The notes under the pieces are model-generated. The model saw nothing but the letters and a program-made list of their open reading frames with translations. It ran no database searches and was not told the origin of the DNA. From assembly GCF_038024105.1 (NCBI RefSeq), contig NZ_CP150661.1, positions 1,383,001-1,447,000 on the forward strand: 64,000 bases of DNA, written 5' to 3'. This DNA is from Polaribacter butkevichii (GTDB lineage: Bacteria; Bacteroidota; Bacteroidia; Flavobacteriales; Flavobacteriaceae). Made by a program: the position numbers and the translations under genes. Position 1 is the stretch's first letter. Every line of letters starts with the position of its first letter. This document shows, in pieces, positions 46,501 to 54,077 of the stretch.

Positions 46501-46637
46501 TTCATACAAGCAGAAGTATTGTTGATATCTGTAAGTGCAATACTTTTGATATTGTTTTCTTTTGCGAGTTCTAATAATTCTATTTCCGAGAACGTACCAT
46601 AACGTAAGGAATAATAAGTATGACAGTTTAAATACAT
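43518..46637 (-). CDS. dnaE: Error-prone DNA polymerase III alpha subunit (DnaE family)
   Basis: The 1039-residue polymerase has an N-terminal PHP domain (NCHTYYSLRYGTFSEIELLELA) and the C-family palm motifs VGRGSGANSIVAYIIGITDVDP and PDFDIDFSWKDRE. It is short and lacks the beta-binding tail of replicative DnaE, as in the DnaE2-like enzymes paired with dinB in Bacteroidota. After DKLSKGEKQQ there is an unusual Gln/Asn-rich insertion of about 55 residues before MDSIAMLVLKYGKL. It lies 11 bp after dinB. Its 3' end is duplicated at 41137-41419. Confidence 0.92.
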   Translation of the reverse strand: MYLNCHTYYSLRYGTFSEIELLELAKENNIKSIALTDINNTSACMNFIQQAKKYHIKPVIGVDFRNGNTQQFVAIAKSNVGFQNINQYLSTFLESKTDIPDTPSYLEDVFIIYPFEKVLQLNMTSFKENEFIGVSIAEINKLRFSHLKKFEDRIVIQQQVTIRNKKDFNAHRLLRAIDNNTLLSKLLATEQCLITDVIHERKELLAFYKEFPNSIANTEKVLQGCNTFFDFHEDRKNQNLKKYCNSFKEDCKMLLDLCKNNLHKRYKNPTQKVHDRLEKELKVIIDLKFVSFFLINYDIVSYAKSKGYFHVGRGSGANSIVAYIIGITDVDPVELDLYFERFINPFRASPPDFDIDFSWKDREDVTNYIFKRFKNTALLATYNTFKYKAVIRELGKVFGLPKEEIDKLSKGEKQQKTVVNNGNTAPNKALQQVSNKGTTDLQQQVKKSATKNQQPFNDVATVYQQQEMDSIAMLVLKYGKLIEGFPNYVSVHSAGILILEKPIHYYSATSLPPKGFPTVQFDMNIADDVGVFKFDILGQRGLAKIKEALEIIKENNPDDPPIDITDVESFKKDKKINDLLKSGGAIGAYYVESPAMRGLMQKLQTQDYLGLVAASSIIRPGVSGSGMKDEFIKRHRFPEKRKEANPILLEIMPETYGVMVYQEDVMKVASKFADLTLGEADVLRRGMSGKYRSLKEFKAVEDKFIANCRKKGHKDALIFEVWNQIKSFAGYAFAKGHSASYAVESYQSMFLKCYYPIEFMVAVLNNGGGFYSTEHYIHEAKMQGAIIELPCINKSNHPNIVIDKTIYLGFGYLKSVEHLTIQRLLTERQLYGDFTSLENFIDRVVISIEQLTILIRIDAFRFTNKTKKQLLWQAIFKLKATKQKTKQELLFKTEQVKYELPKLESHWLEKVYDEMELLGFTVHDYFKLVTEPFLPSIKAKQMIDFENQHVLIYGLLVTTRFNKTSQNKLMRLSTFIDQDGHYFDAVHFTNVVHQYPVNGMGIYGCYGKITNRYGFCSMNVIQSKKMSVWVIQENKKIII
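43542..43809. repeat. dnaE-tail direct repeat, intact copy
   Basis: Matches 41151-41419 in the same orientation. The two copies bracket the region holding the solitary cassette and the metalloprotease gene. Confidence 0.88.
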
Positions 46638-46648
46638 AAAGCAATCAA

Positions 46649-47863
46649 TTATTGTTTTCTATGTGCAAGAACTAAAGGAGGTTCTCCATTAAAAGGATTG
46701 CTAAAACGACCAATAGATTTTGCTCCCATAGAAGCTGCTCTCATAATACTTTTATCTCCATATTTATTTCTAACGGTATCCATTGCATTGTATAAATCCA
46801 ATAGTTGTTCCGTATCATCGAACAAATTAATTTGGTAATTACCATTGACAATATCAGATACTTTTACCCCAACCAATCGAATTAACAATCTTCGTTGATA
46901 TAATTTTTTAAATAATTCTAAAACAGCAGGAATGATAATGTGATCTGCACTTGTATAAGGAATTTTTATTTGTTTGTTATACGTGTTAAAATCTGAATAT
47001 CTAATTTTTACACTAATTACACCTGCTAACTTATCTCCTTTTCTCAATTGATAGGCTAAGTTTTCTGCCATTGCAAAAATGGTTTCTTTTAACTTTATCA
47101 TATCAATAGTATCTTTTGTGTAAGTTCTTTCTGTGGATAAAGATTTACGTTCGTGAAAAGCAATAATGGGTGGATTGTCTATTCCGTTGGCTCGTTTCCA
47201 AATCGTTTTTCCATTTTTCCCCAAAACGCTTATCATCATTTCTAAAGGCATTTCTTGAATTACTTTTATTTTTTCTACCCCTAAATTCCTTAAAATTTGA
47301 TACGTTTTTTCTCCAACTGATGGAATTTTACGAATTGATAATGGTGCCAGAAATTCTTTCTCAAACCCTGCATCAATCAACAATTGATTATTGGGTTTTG
47401 CTTCTCCTGTTGCTACTTTAGATACGATTTTGTTTTGTGACATTCCAAAAGAAATAGGCAAACCACTTTCTTTTATAATTCGCTGACGTAATTCAGAAGC
47501 ATATTTATAGCTTCCAAAAAAAGCATCCATTCCAGAAAGGTCTGCATAAAATTCATCGATACTCGCTTTTTCAAAAATGGGTACTTTTTCTTTGATGATT
47601 TCTGTAACAATATTTGAGTATTTAGAATAAATGCTCGTATCTCCTCTAATAACAACTGCTTCAGGACATAACTTTCTAGCAATTTTCATTGACATACCAG
47701 AATGCACTCCAAAAGTTCTTGTTTCATAACTACAAGCCGCCACAACTCCACGATCTCCTGTTCCGCCAACCAACAACGGTTTCTTTTGCAATCGACTATC
47801 AATCAATCGTTCACAAGAGACAAAAAAAGTATCTAAATCGAGATGTAAAATATTTTTCTTCAC
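46649..47863 (-). CDS. dinB: Y-family DNA polymerase (DinB-like)
   Basis: The 404-residue protein has the catalytic motifs LDLDTFFVSCERL and KASIDEFYADLSG, HhH segments (RKIPSVGEKTYQILRNLGV) and a C-terminal little-finger region. It performs translesion synthesis. The start is GTG at 47863, five bases after a TAnnTTTG box. It is divergent from the S24 repressor gene, 52 bp away, which probably controls it. Confidence 0.92.
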   Translation of the reverse strand: MKKNILHLDLDTFFVSCERLIDSRLQKKPLLVGGTGDRGVVAACSYETRTFGVHSGMSMKIARKLCPEAVVIRGDTSIYSKYSNIVTEIIKEKVPIFEKASIDEFYADLSGMDAFFGSYKYASELRQRIIKESGLPISFGMSQNKIVSKVATGEAKPNNQLLIDAGFEKEFLAPLSIRKIPSVGEKTYQILRNLGVEKIKVIQEMPLEMMISVLGKNGKTIWKRANGIDNPPIIAFHERKSLSTERTYTKDTIDMIKLKETIFAMAENLAYQLRKGDKLAGVISVKIRYSDFNTYNKQIKIPYTSADHIIIPAVLELFKKLYQRRLLIRLVGVKVSDIVNGNYQINLFDDTEQLLDLYNAMDTVRNKYGDKSIMRAASMGAKSIGRFSNPFNGEPPLVLAHRKQ

Positions 47864-47867
47864 ATCA

Positions 47868-47875
47868 CAAAATTA
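47868..47875 (-). promoter_or_regulatory. TAnnTTTG box for dinB-dnaE
   Basis: TAATTTTG on the minus strand, 4 bp upstream of the GTG start, implying a leaderless or very short leader. Confidence 0.45.
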
Positions 47876-47900
47876 GCTACAAAAACAAACAATTATTGCT

Positions 47901-47908
47901 TACATTTG
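47901..47908 (+). promoter_or_regulatory. TAnnTTTG box for the S24 repressor gene
   Basis: TACATTTG, 7 bp upstream of the ATG at 47916. With the opposing box it forms a compact divergent control region of 52 bp. Confidence 0.45.
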
Positions 47909-47915
47909 TAGTATT

Positions 47916-48695
47916 ATGAAAATTATATCCAAAAACATACGTCATTTAAGAAGTTTAAAAGCGCTTTCACAAGAGCGTTTAGCGGACGATTTAAATGTAA
48001 CAAGATCAAGAATAGGTTCTTATGAAGAGAACAGGTCTTCTCCTACTTTAGAGTTTTTAATAGATTTCTCTAATTATTTTAAAATCCCTATTGATATTTT
48101 ATTGAAAAATGATTTGACAAAAACAAAAGATATTTCGTTTATAGAAGTTGGAAGCAAACGTGTTTTATTTCCAATTACAGTTGATGACGAAAATGAAAAT
48201 TTAATTGAAGTCGTTTCTGCTAAAACTTCTGCAGGTTATTTATTAGGGTATGATGATCCTGAATATATTGAGCAGTTAGAAAAAATAAAACTGCCTTTTT
48301 TACCTACTGGTAAACACAGAGCATTTCCTATTAAAGGAGATTCTATGTTACCCATGAAAGATGGCTCTTATGTGGTTGCTGAATTTGTAGAAAATATTAC
48401 AGATGTTAAAAATGGAACGTCTTATATCATAGTCACTAAAAATGATGGTATGACCTACAAAAGAGTCTATAATCAAATTGAAGAAAAAGGAAGTTTACTT
48501 TTAAAACCAGATAACAAAGAATATCAGTCTTATGAAGTTCCCTTAGAAGAAGTTTTAGAACTTTGGAAATTTACTTGCAGCATAAATACGCAAGAGTATG
48601 AAGAACATGAACTAAAATTGAGTAGTATTATGCAAATGTTTAATGGATTAGGGGTGGAATTAAAGCAATTAGAAAAATCTTTGAAAATGAGTTAA
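47916..48695 (+). CDS. XRE/S24 LexA-like repressor
   Basis: The 259-residue protein has an N-terminal XRE helix-turn-helix (IRHLRSLKALSQERLADDLNVTRSRIGSYEENRSSP) and a C-terminal S24 peptidase domain with the catalytic serine in KGDSMLPMKDGS and lysine in TYKRV. Such proteins autocleave upon RecA activation and derepress DNA-damage genes; dinB and dnaE are divergent to it. The gene is the last one before the right island boundary. Confidence 0.92.
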   Translation: MKIISKNIRHLRSLKALSQERLADDLNVTRSRIGSYEENRSSPTLEFLIDFSNYFKIPIDILLKNDLTKTKDISFIEVGSKRVLFPITVDDENENLIEVVSAKTSAGYLLGYDDPEYIEQLEKIKLPFLPTGKHRAFPIKGDSMLPMKDGSYVVAEFVENITDVKNGTSYIIVTKNDGMTYKRVYNQIEEKGSLLLKPDNKEYQSYEVPLEEVLELWKFTCSINTQEYEEHELKLSSIMQMFNGLGVELKQLEKSLKMS

Positions 48696-48765
48696 AAAAA
48701 TTCGTTTTAACCTTTCAAGAATAAAAATCTTAATTATATTTGAATAGAAATTATATATAAATCAG

Positions 48766-48787
48766 AGTACACGATTCAGTACACGAT
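48766..48787 (+). repeat. Paired arm-type repeat AGTACACGAT (right, inside island)
   Basis: AGTACACGAT at 48766-48775 and 48778-48787, the same 12-bp spacing as near attL. It lies 48 bp before the right repeat. In the excised circle one pair would sit on each side of the att core. Confidence 0.6.
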
Positions 48788-48835
48788 TTTCTTAAAATAA
48801 GTCATAAAACAGGTTAAAATAAGAATTTACCATAA

Positions 48836-48999
48836 ATTCATAACCCTGAGGTCACGGGTTCAAATCCCGTTCTCGCTACAAGCTTAAAGTTAATTAAATC
48901 AACGAATTGTGTCTCACAATTCGTTTTTTTTATGTCTACATTTTTCTTACTTTTACAAAGAGTACACGATAAAGTACACGATTGCACTATGAAATTGAA
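48836..48999 (+). repeat. attR: right copy of the 164-bp island direct repeat
   Basis: Identical to 22129-22292. It carries the last 43 nt of the tRNA without the 5' part, the hairpin terminator (48902-48924), and a third AGTACACGAT pair at 48961-48982. Confidence 0.93.
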
Positions 49000-49012
49000 C
49001 TTTTCTGAATAA
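48989..49012 (+). pseudogene. Remnant 5' end of a second related integrase gene
   Basis: ATG followed by codons for KLNFSE and a stop. The island integrase starts MKLNYSEP. Codons 4-7 encode the same or similar residues with different third bases, so this is a diverged homologue and not only the copied repeat. The rest of the gene is missing. Confidence 0.7.
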
Positions 49013-49487
49013 AAAAAACCAAAGAAACAACTTCCTTCTTTTAAATAATTTTAAATATTAAATGGTTTAATTGTTTATTATTACAATATCAATAAAAGAG
49101 AAATTATTACTTGGAACATCAAAAGAAGTACTCTAGTAATATTTTATTCGAAAATAAAAAATAAATACTACAATCCTTTTAGAGAATATTAACTATATAA
49201 ATCTAACCTGTTGTACATTTGGTGAAATTCTGTCAATATGAATGAATTTTACGATTGTAATGCGTAAAATTTGTATCGAGAATACGTATTTTAAATTATT
49301 AAATTGTTCTCTATACAATTTTAGTTCCTCAAAATCACTAGAACTGACATTTTATAGTTAAAAAAAGTATAAATGCGCAACAGGTTAAATCTAATCTTTT
49401 TTTATTGTTACTTATAATATTGTTTCTTTTTATAACAATTAATTCAAAAAAAAATGCTATATTTAAACTGCTATAAATTGAATAAGT
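49013..49487. other. Intergenic region before the array recombinase
   Basis: 475 bp of AT-rich sequence without a supported ORF. TATATTTA at about 49460 is close to a -7 box and could belong to the recombinase gene. I see no repeat of the array family here. Confidence 0.5.
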
Positions 49488-50642
49488 TTGACATATCCAA
49501 CAATATTTTTAGAACAAAAAACTCACAGAAAAGAACTTCGACTACTTTTAAAGTTCAATTACAACAATACACTTATTGAAGCAACTAGAAAATTAGATGG
49601 TGCTCAATGGAGTAAAACGCTACATAGTTGGCACCTTAAATATAGTGAAGAAAACTTAGCTCTTGTTCTAAAAACTTTTAAAGATTTAACAAACGTAAAT
49701 TCAGATAAGCTCCCTAAAAAGGATTTGTTTAAGAGAAATTTAACTCCTGAAGAAAAAAAACTTCTTAATAATTTTTATCTTTTTTTAAAAGGAAAAAGAT
49801 ATAGTAAAAGTACCATACAAACCTATACTTTTTTTGTTGCTGATTTTATTAATTTTCACACAAATAAAGCTCTAGATGAACTTACAAATAGAGATGTAGA
49901 GCTTTTTATAGAAAAAGTATTTATAGAGCGAAATTACTCTGTTAGTTCTCAAAGACAATTTATAAGCGCTTTAAAAATTTTTATAATTTTTTATCCTCAT
50001 ACAAAGATTAACGATCTTGTATTAGAAAGACCTAAAAAATCTAGAAAACTCCCTAGTGTATTATCGCAAGAAGAAGTATTAACAATTATACAAATTACTC
50101 AAAATTTAAAACACAGAGCTATTTTGGCTTTAATTTATTCTTGTGGATTACGTATAAGTGAATTAATTAATTTAAAATTAACCGATTTCTATTTAGAAAG
50201 AAAACAACTTATTGTAAAAAATGGAAAAGGAAGAAAAGATAGATATGTTAGTTTAGCGGATAGTTTTTTACCTTTATTATCTAATTATTACTATTCTTAC
50301 AAACCCCAATTTTATTTTGTTGAAGGACAAAATGGAGGTAAATATAGTGCAGAAAGTGTACGCCAATTTTTAAGAAAAAGTTGCTTAAAAGCAAATATTA
50401 AAAAAATTGTTACTCCCCACACACTTAGGCATAGTTATGCTACTCATTTATTAGAAAATGGAGTAGACATAAGATATATACAATCCCTTTTGGGCCATGC
50501 TAAACCAGAAACCACCATGATTTACACTCATGTAAAAAGAAAAGATCTAATGGATATACAAAACCCACTAGATATTGCTTTACAGAAAATAAATAAACAT
50601 GATAATGAAAACAAAAAACTTTTATTATCCGGAAGAATTTGA
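49488..50642 (+). CDS. Tyrosine recombinase next to the integron-like array
   Basis: The 384-residue protein has an N-terminal module of about 65 residues with paired tryptophans (W41, W48: GAQWSKTLHSWHL), a SAM-like core-binding domain (about 90-180) and a catalytic domain with R222, K247, H311, R314, H337 and nucleophile Y346. It ends NPLD like many XerD-type enzymes. Only about 60 residues separate the KGRKDR hairpin from the HTLRH motif, so the extra domain that defines integron integrases (IntI) is absent. The likely start is TTG; no suitable ATG lies nearby. Its 3' end points into the array, with the first junction 34 bp past the stop, unlike the divergent intI of classical integrons. 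I infer that it acts on the array. Confidence 0.9.
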   Translation: MTYPTIFLEQKTHRKELRLLLKFNYNNTLIEATRKLDGAQWSKTLHSWHLKYSEENLALVLKTFKDLTNVNSDKLPKKDLFKRNLTPEEKKLLNNFYLFLKGKRYSKSTIQTYTFFVADFINFHTNKALDELTNRDVELFIEKVFIERNYSVSSQRQFISALKIFIIFYPHTKINDLVLERPKKSRKLPSVLSQEEVLTIIQITQNLKHRAILALIYSCGLRISELINLKLTDFYLERKQLIVKNGKGRKDRYVSLADSFLPLLSNYYYSYKPQFYFVEGQNGGKYSAESVRQFLRKSCLKANIKKIVTPHTLRHSYATHLLENGVDIRYIQSLLGHAKPETTMIYTHVKRKDLMDIQNPLDIALQKINKHDNENKKLLLSGRI

Positions 50643-50681
50643 CCGATAATCAATATATTTGATTGCATATAACCCGTTGCC
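50643..50681 (+). other. Putative attI-like site
   Basis: Between the recombinase stop and the first cassette junction GTTGCC (50676-50681) lies a palindrome AATCAA-tatat-TTGATT (50648-50664) followed by GCATATAACCCGTTG, which resembles the 3' end of the array sites (CATATACAAACACGTTG). It occupies the place of an attI site. Confidence 0.5.
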
Positions 50682-51126
50682 AAAAATTGTCCAGAACCAC
50701 TCAAACCGTTGGAAAAAAAACAACAAAACTCTTGAATTTTAAAATCTTAGACACTCTCTCGCGAGTTAAAAATTTAGTTTTTTATAAAAATTAAAAAAGG
50801 TTAAAAATATAGAAATTCTTAAATAAAATTTGTGGAATTTTTACTCAAACTCAAAATTTAAAAAGGCGGAGAAATCTCGTTTTTTTTTAATAAAAGAAAC
50901 CACTTAAATGTTGAATTTTCAATTATTGCGGAGTGAAAATTTTTGAGGAATTATCACTCAAACGCAAAATTTGAAAATTAGGAAAGATCTCATAAGTCAA
51001 AACATGAAAAAACACTCAATTGTTTAATTCCCAATATTTCGGAATTAAAAATATTGGCGGAATTATCTCTTGAACGCTAAATCTCGAAAATAATAACCAA
51101 AATCAGAAAAACAAAAAACAACTTTA
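50676..51126 (+). other. Cassette 1 (non-coding, type II)
   Basis: Starts GTTGCC-AAAAATTGTCC; its own site starts GGCAAC. No convincing ORF. Contains the shared block ACACTCTCTCGCGAG and several GCGGAATT / ACTCAAAC motifs. Close relatives are cassettes 9 and 10. Confidence 0.75.
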
Positions 51127-51259
51127 GGCAACACCGTGTAAAAAAAATTGCTTAATTTTAGCTTAATAAAAATTAGTCGCATTTATATAAACTTCTATTT
51201 TCCTTCGGAAAATAGCCGTTCATTTTAATCGCAACTTTTCATAACACAACAACGTTACC
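51127..51259 (+). repeat. attC-like site A
   Basis: 133 bp. Outer boxes GGCAAC and GTTACC, inner box ATTGCTTAA / TCGCAACTT, central hairpin CTATTTTCC/GGAAAATAG with loop TTC at 51195-51215. The first box complements the 5' end of cassette 1; the last box is the 5' end of cassette 2. Confidence 0.88.
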
Positions 51260-51271
51260 ACACATTTGAGA

Positions 51272-51796
51272 ATGACGCAAAAACAAAGACAAATATTCTA
51301 TCCAACAATTTTCTTTATTGGAATATTTTCAATGTACTTTCAAATACAGATTTTTCGGAATACAATCATTAATTGGTTAATTCCAGCGTTAATAATCATT
51401 GTATTCGGAATAATAGCATACGGAATTGATTTTCGAAATTTTAAAAATACTTACTTTCATTACAAAACGATAAAACTATATGCTTTGATAAACTATTTCA
51501 TTGGATTTGGATTTATAGCTTGTTCTATTTTTATGTTTATGAATTATCACTTTGCTGACCAAAAAAACAAAAAGGAATCTTATAAAATTGTTGAACGGAC
51601 TTTTATACGTGGCGGAACAAAATACAGAATCGGAGAACAACAACCTGTATTTACAATTAATTATAAAGGAATTAAGAAAGAGTTAGTTTTTAAACACCAA
51701 TACTTTGAAAAAATGAATCAATACAAAACCGTTGAATTGGAAACTCGGAATGGACTTTTTGGATTTGACATTTTAGAAAATAAAAAACTGAATTAA
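51272..51796 (+). CDS. Cassette 2: membrane protein of unknown function
   Basis: The 174-residue protein has three hydrophobic segments (about residues 10-28, 33-50, 68-90) and a soluble C-terminal beta-rich part (GGTKYRIGEQQPVFTINYKGIKKELVFKHQYFE). No family is secure; the architecture recalls DUF3592-type membrane proteins. The ATG is 18 bp after the cassette junction GTTACC, so there is no room for a promoter. Confidence 0.75.
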   Translation: MTQKQRQIFYPTIFFIGIFSMYFQIQIFRNTIINWLIPALIIIVFGIIAYGIDFRNFKNTYFHYKTIKLYALINYFIGFGFIACSIFMFMNYHFADQKNKKESYKIVERTFIRGGTKYRIGEQQPVFTINYKGIKKELVFKHQYFEKMNQYKTVELETRNGLFGFDILENKKLN

Positions 51797-51820
51797 AACA
51801 ACAACGGAATAAAAACGTGT

Positions 51821-51953
51821 GGTAACAACGTGTATAATTAATTGCTTTGGACGTTGCTTATTTGGAAAATTCCTTCGGAATTTTCTCGCGTTCGTTTTTG
51901 TTTACTAAATTAGTTGCTTAAACACGCAACTAACCATACACAACAACGTTAGC
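51821..51953 (+). repeat. attC-like site B
   Basis: 133 bp. Boxes GGTAAC and GTTAGC; hairpin GAAAATTCC/GGAATTTTC with loop TTC. GTGTGGTAAC here complements GTTACCACAC at the start of cassette 2 over ten bases. Confidence 0.9.
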
Positions 51954-51963
51954 TGTAATTTGA

Positions 51964-52623
51964 ATGAACAAGAAAGAACAATTAAAAAAAGACTTAGATA
52001 AGATTACTAAAAGTATTGTTACCTTTCTTCAATCTTTTGAATTTTGCTATTACCTAAACTATCCTAAAACGGACAACATTTTAGATGAGAAACAGCTGAA
52101 GTATATTAACAATTCAGGTTTCTTTTCATTTACGAGATATGCACTTTGGCGTGTAACAATTATAGAACTTCATAAGTTGACTAATAACAATAAAGAAACT
52201 GACAAATACAACCTTCATCATCTAATTAGAAAACTAAAAAAAGGAGGGATTTATCAATCATTAAAAATTGATGAATCAAAAATTAGTGAATGGGAAACCG
52301 AATTAAAAAAACAGAATAAATCAATAGAACAAGTCAGTAGTTTGAGATTTAAGCTATATGCACATACTGACAATAATTATGAAAACGTAATTAACAACTC
52401 TGAATTGACATTAAAAAAAACGGAGGAATTAATAAACGTTTTAGTTAAAATTGTATTTGAAATATATTTAATTGTCTTCGATACTCATTTTGAATTCAAA
52501 CCAATTCACGAAAAGAAAACGATTAGAAAAATAATAGATGATATCTTAACTAAACGTGAATCGGACAAAAATAAAGCTGTTGAAAAATTTATAGAAAGTG
52601 CGAACAAAAAAAACTACAGCTAA
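51964..52623 (+). CDS. Cassette 3: AbiU2/HEPN-like protein
   Basis: The 219-residue helical protein contains RFKLYAHTDNNYE, an R-x5-H pattern of the kind seen in HEPN RNases, in a context like AbiU2-type proteins (FTRYALWRVTIIELHKLTN before it). HEPN/AbiU2 proteins occur in phage-defence and toxin-antitoxin systems. The ATG is 16 bp after the junction GTTAGC, and the stop codon TAA lies within the GCTAAC box of its own site, so the gene fills the cassette exactly. Function is inferred. Confidence 0.65.
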   Translation: MNKKEQLKKDLDKITKSIVTFLQSFEFCYYLNYPKTDNILDEKQLKYINNSGFFSFTRYALWRVTIIELHKLTNNNKETDKYNLHHLIRKLKKGGIYQSLKIDESKISEWETELKKQNKSIEQVSSLRFKLYAHTDNNYENVINNSELTLKKTEELINVLVKIVFEIYLIVFDTHFEFKPIHEKKTIRKIIDDILTKRESDKNKAVEKFIESANKKNYS

Positions 52624-52749
52624 CATCGTGTATAATTAATTGCTTGGTTTTAGCCAATTTACGAAAGTCCTCGCGGACTTTCTATCTGTGTTTTATTTAC
52701 TAACTTTAGTGCTTAAAACACGCAACTAATCATACACAACAACGTTGGC
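52619..52749 (+). repeat. attC-like site C
   Basis: 131 bp. Boxes GCTAAC and GTTGGC; hairpin GAAAGTCC/GGACTTTC with loop TCGC. TACAGCTAAC complements GTTAGCTGTA at the start of cassette 3 over ten bases. Confidence 0.9.
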
Positions 52750-53269
52750 AAAAACTGGTGAATCGAGCCGAATACAAGTCATTTAGTAAAATATAATTTT
52801 GGCTTTTTTTTAGTTTGTAAATCGGAATTCTGAAAAAAGTTAAACACTCTCTCGCTAATCAAAATTTTGAAAAGTTGGAGAATTTTCTAAATTTCACAAA
52901 AAAAGAATTTACTCAAATGCTGAAACCAAGATTGCGAAAAAATCACTCAAATGTGAATTTCTAAACTTTGCGGAATTGAGCAAAATGCGGAACAAAAACT
53001 GTGAGGAATTTTCTCTAAAACAAAGTTTAGTAAGGCTGAGAATTTTCTGAAAATTAAATTAAGTGAAAATTATTGTCGGAATTAAGCACGTGGGAAAACA
53101 CTCAAACGCTGAAAACCATAAATGCGGAATTTTTACTCGGAATTTAATTTATCAAGTTTGCGGAATTGGAAATGCATTAAAAATGGAAATTACTGAAATG
53201 CGTTGTTGTAAATTAAAAATAACCCGAAATATGAACGAAATATGAAAATGGAAATAAAATAACGCATTT
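52744..53269 (+). other. Cassette 4 (non-coding, type I)
   Basis: Starts GTTGGC-AAAAACTGGTG. Nearly identical to cassettes 5 and 7 over most of its length, but its terminal boxes differ (GTTGGC/GCCAAC instead of GTTGCC/GGCAAC) at both ends together. A 60-codon frame at 53063-53245 is not conserved in the sister copies. Confidence 0.78.
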
Positions 53270-53400
53270 GCCAACACCTTGTATAAAAAATTGCTAAATT
53301 TGGCTTAATCAAGGTTTGTTGCATTTCTGTCAACTCCTATTTTCCTGCGGAAAATAGCCGTCGACTTAAAACGCAACTTTCCATACAAAAACACGTTGCC
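53270..53400 (+). repeat. attC-like site D
   Basis: 131 bp. Boxes GCCAAC and GTTGCC; hairpin CTATTTTCC/GGAAAATAG with loop TGC. TTTGCCAAC complements the start of cassette 4 over nine bases. Confidence 0.9.
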
Positions 53401-53914
53401 AAAAACTGGTGAATCAAGCCGAATACAAGTCGTTTAGTAAAATATAATTTTGGCTTTTTTTTAGTTTGTAAATCTGAAAAAAGTTAAACACTCTCTCGCG
53501 AATTAAAATTTTGAAAAATCGGAGAGTTTTCTAAATTTTACAAAAAAGGAATTTACTCAAACTCTGAAACCAAGATTCCAGAGAAATCACTCAAATGTGA
53601 ATTTCTAAACTTTGCGGAATTAAGCAAAATGCGGAACAAAAACTGTGCGGAATTTTCTCTAAAACAAAGTTTAGTAAGGCTGAGAATTTTCTGAAAATTA
53701 AATTAAGTGAAAATTATTGTCGGAATTAATCACGTGAGAAAACCACTCAAACGCTGAAAACCAAAGTTGCGGAATTTTTACTCAGAATTTAATTTATCAA
53801 GTTTGCGGAATTAGAAATGCATGAAAAATGGAATTTAATGAAATTACTAGTTGTAAATTAAAAATAACGTGAATATTAAACGAAATATGGAAATGGAAAT
53901 AAAATAACGCATTT
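53395..53914 (+). other. Cassette 5 (non-coding, type I)
   Basis: Starts GTTGCC-AAAAACTGGTG. Holds the stem ACTCTC (53490-53495) / GAGAGT (53522-53527). No ORF above 50 codons that is shared with its sister cassettes. Confidence 0.78.
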
Positions 53915-54045
53915 GGCAACACCTTGTATAAAAAATTGCTAAATTTGGCTTAATCAAGGTTTGTTGCATTTCTGTCAACTCCTATTTTCCTGCGGAAAAT
54001 AGCCGTCGACTTAAAACGCAACTTTCCATACAAAACAACGTTGCC
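53915..54045 (+). repeat. attC-like site E
   Basis: 131 bp. Boxes GGCAAC and GTTGCC; hairpin as in site D. TTTGGCAAC complements the start of cassette 5 over nine bases. Confidence 0.9.
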
Positions 54046-54077
54046 AACAATATAAAAAAACCGAATCGTTAACATTT

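Noticed and set aside
48836..48878. A second tRNA-Met gene
   Set aside because: Only the last 43 nt are present; the 5' half is missing, so it is an attachment-site copy.
49488..50642. Calling the recombinase IntI and the region a classical integron
   Set aside because: The IntI-specific insertion is missing, the gene is codirectional with the array and the core sequence does not fit GTTRRRY.
53063..53245. A 60-codon frame in a type I cassette
   Set aside because: The frame is broken or altered in the nearly identical cassettes 5, 7 and 15, so it is unlikely to be a gene.
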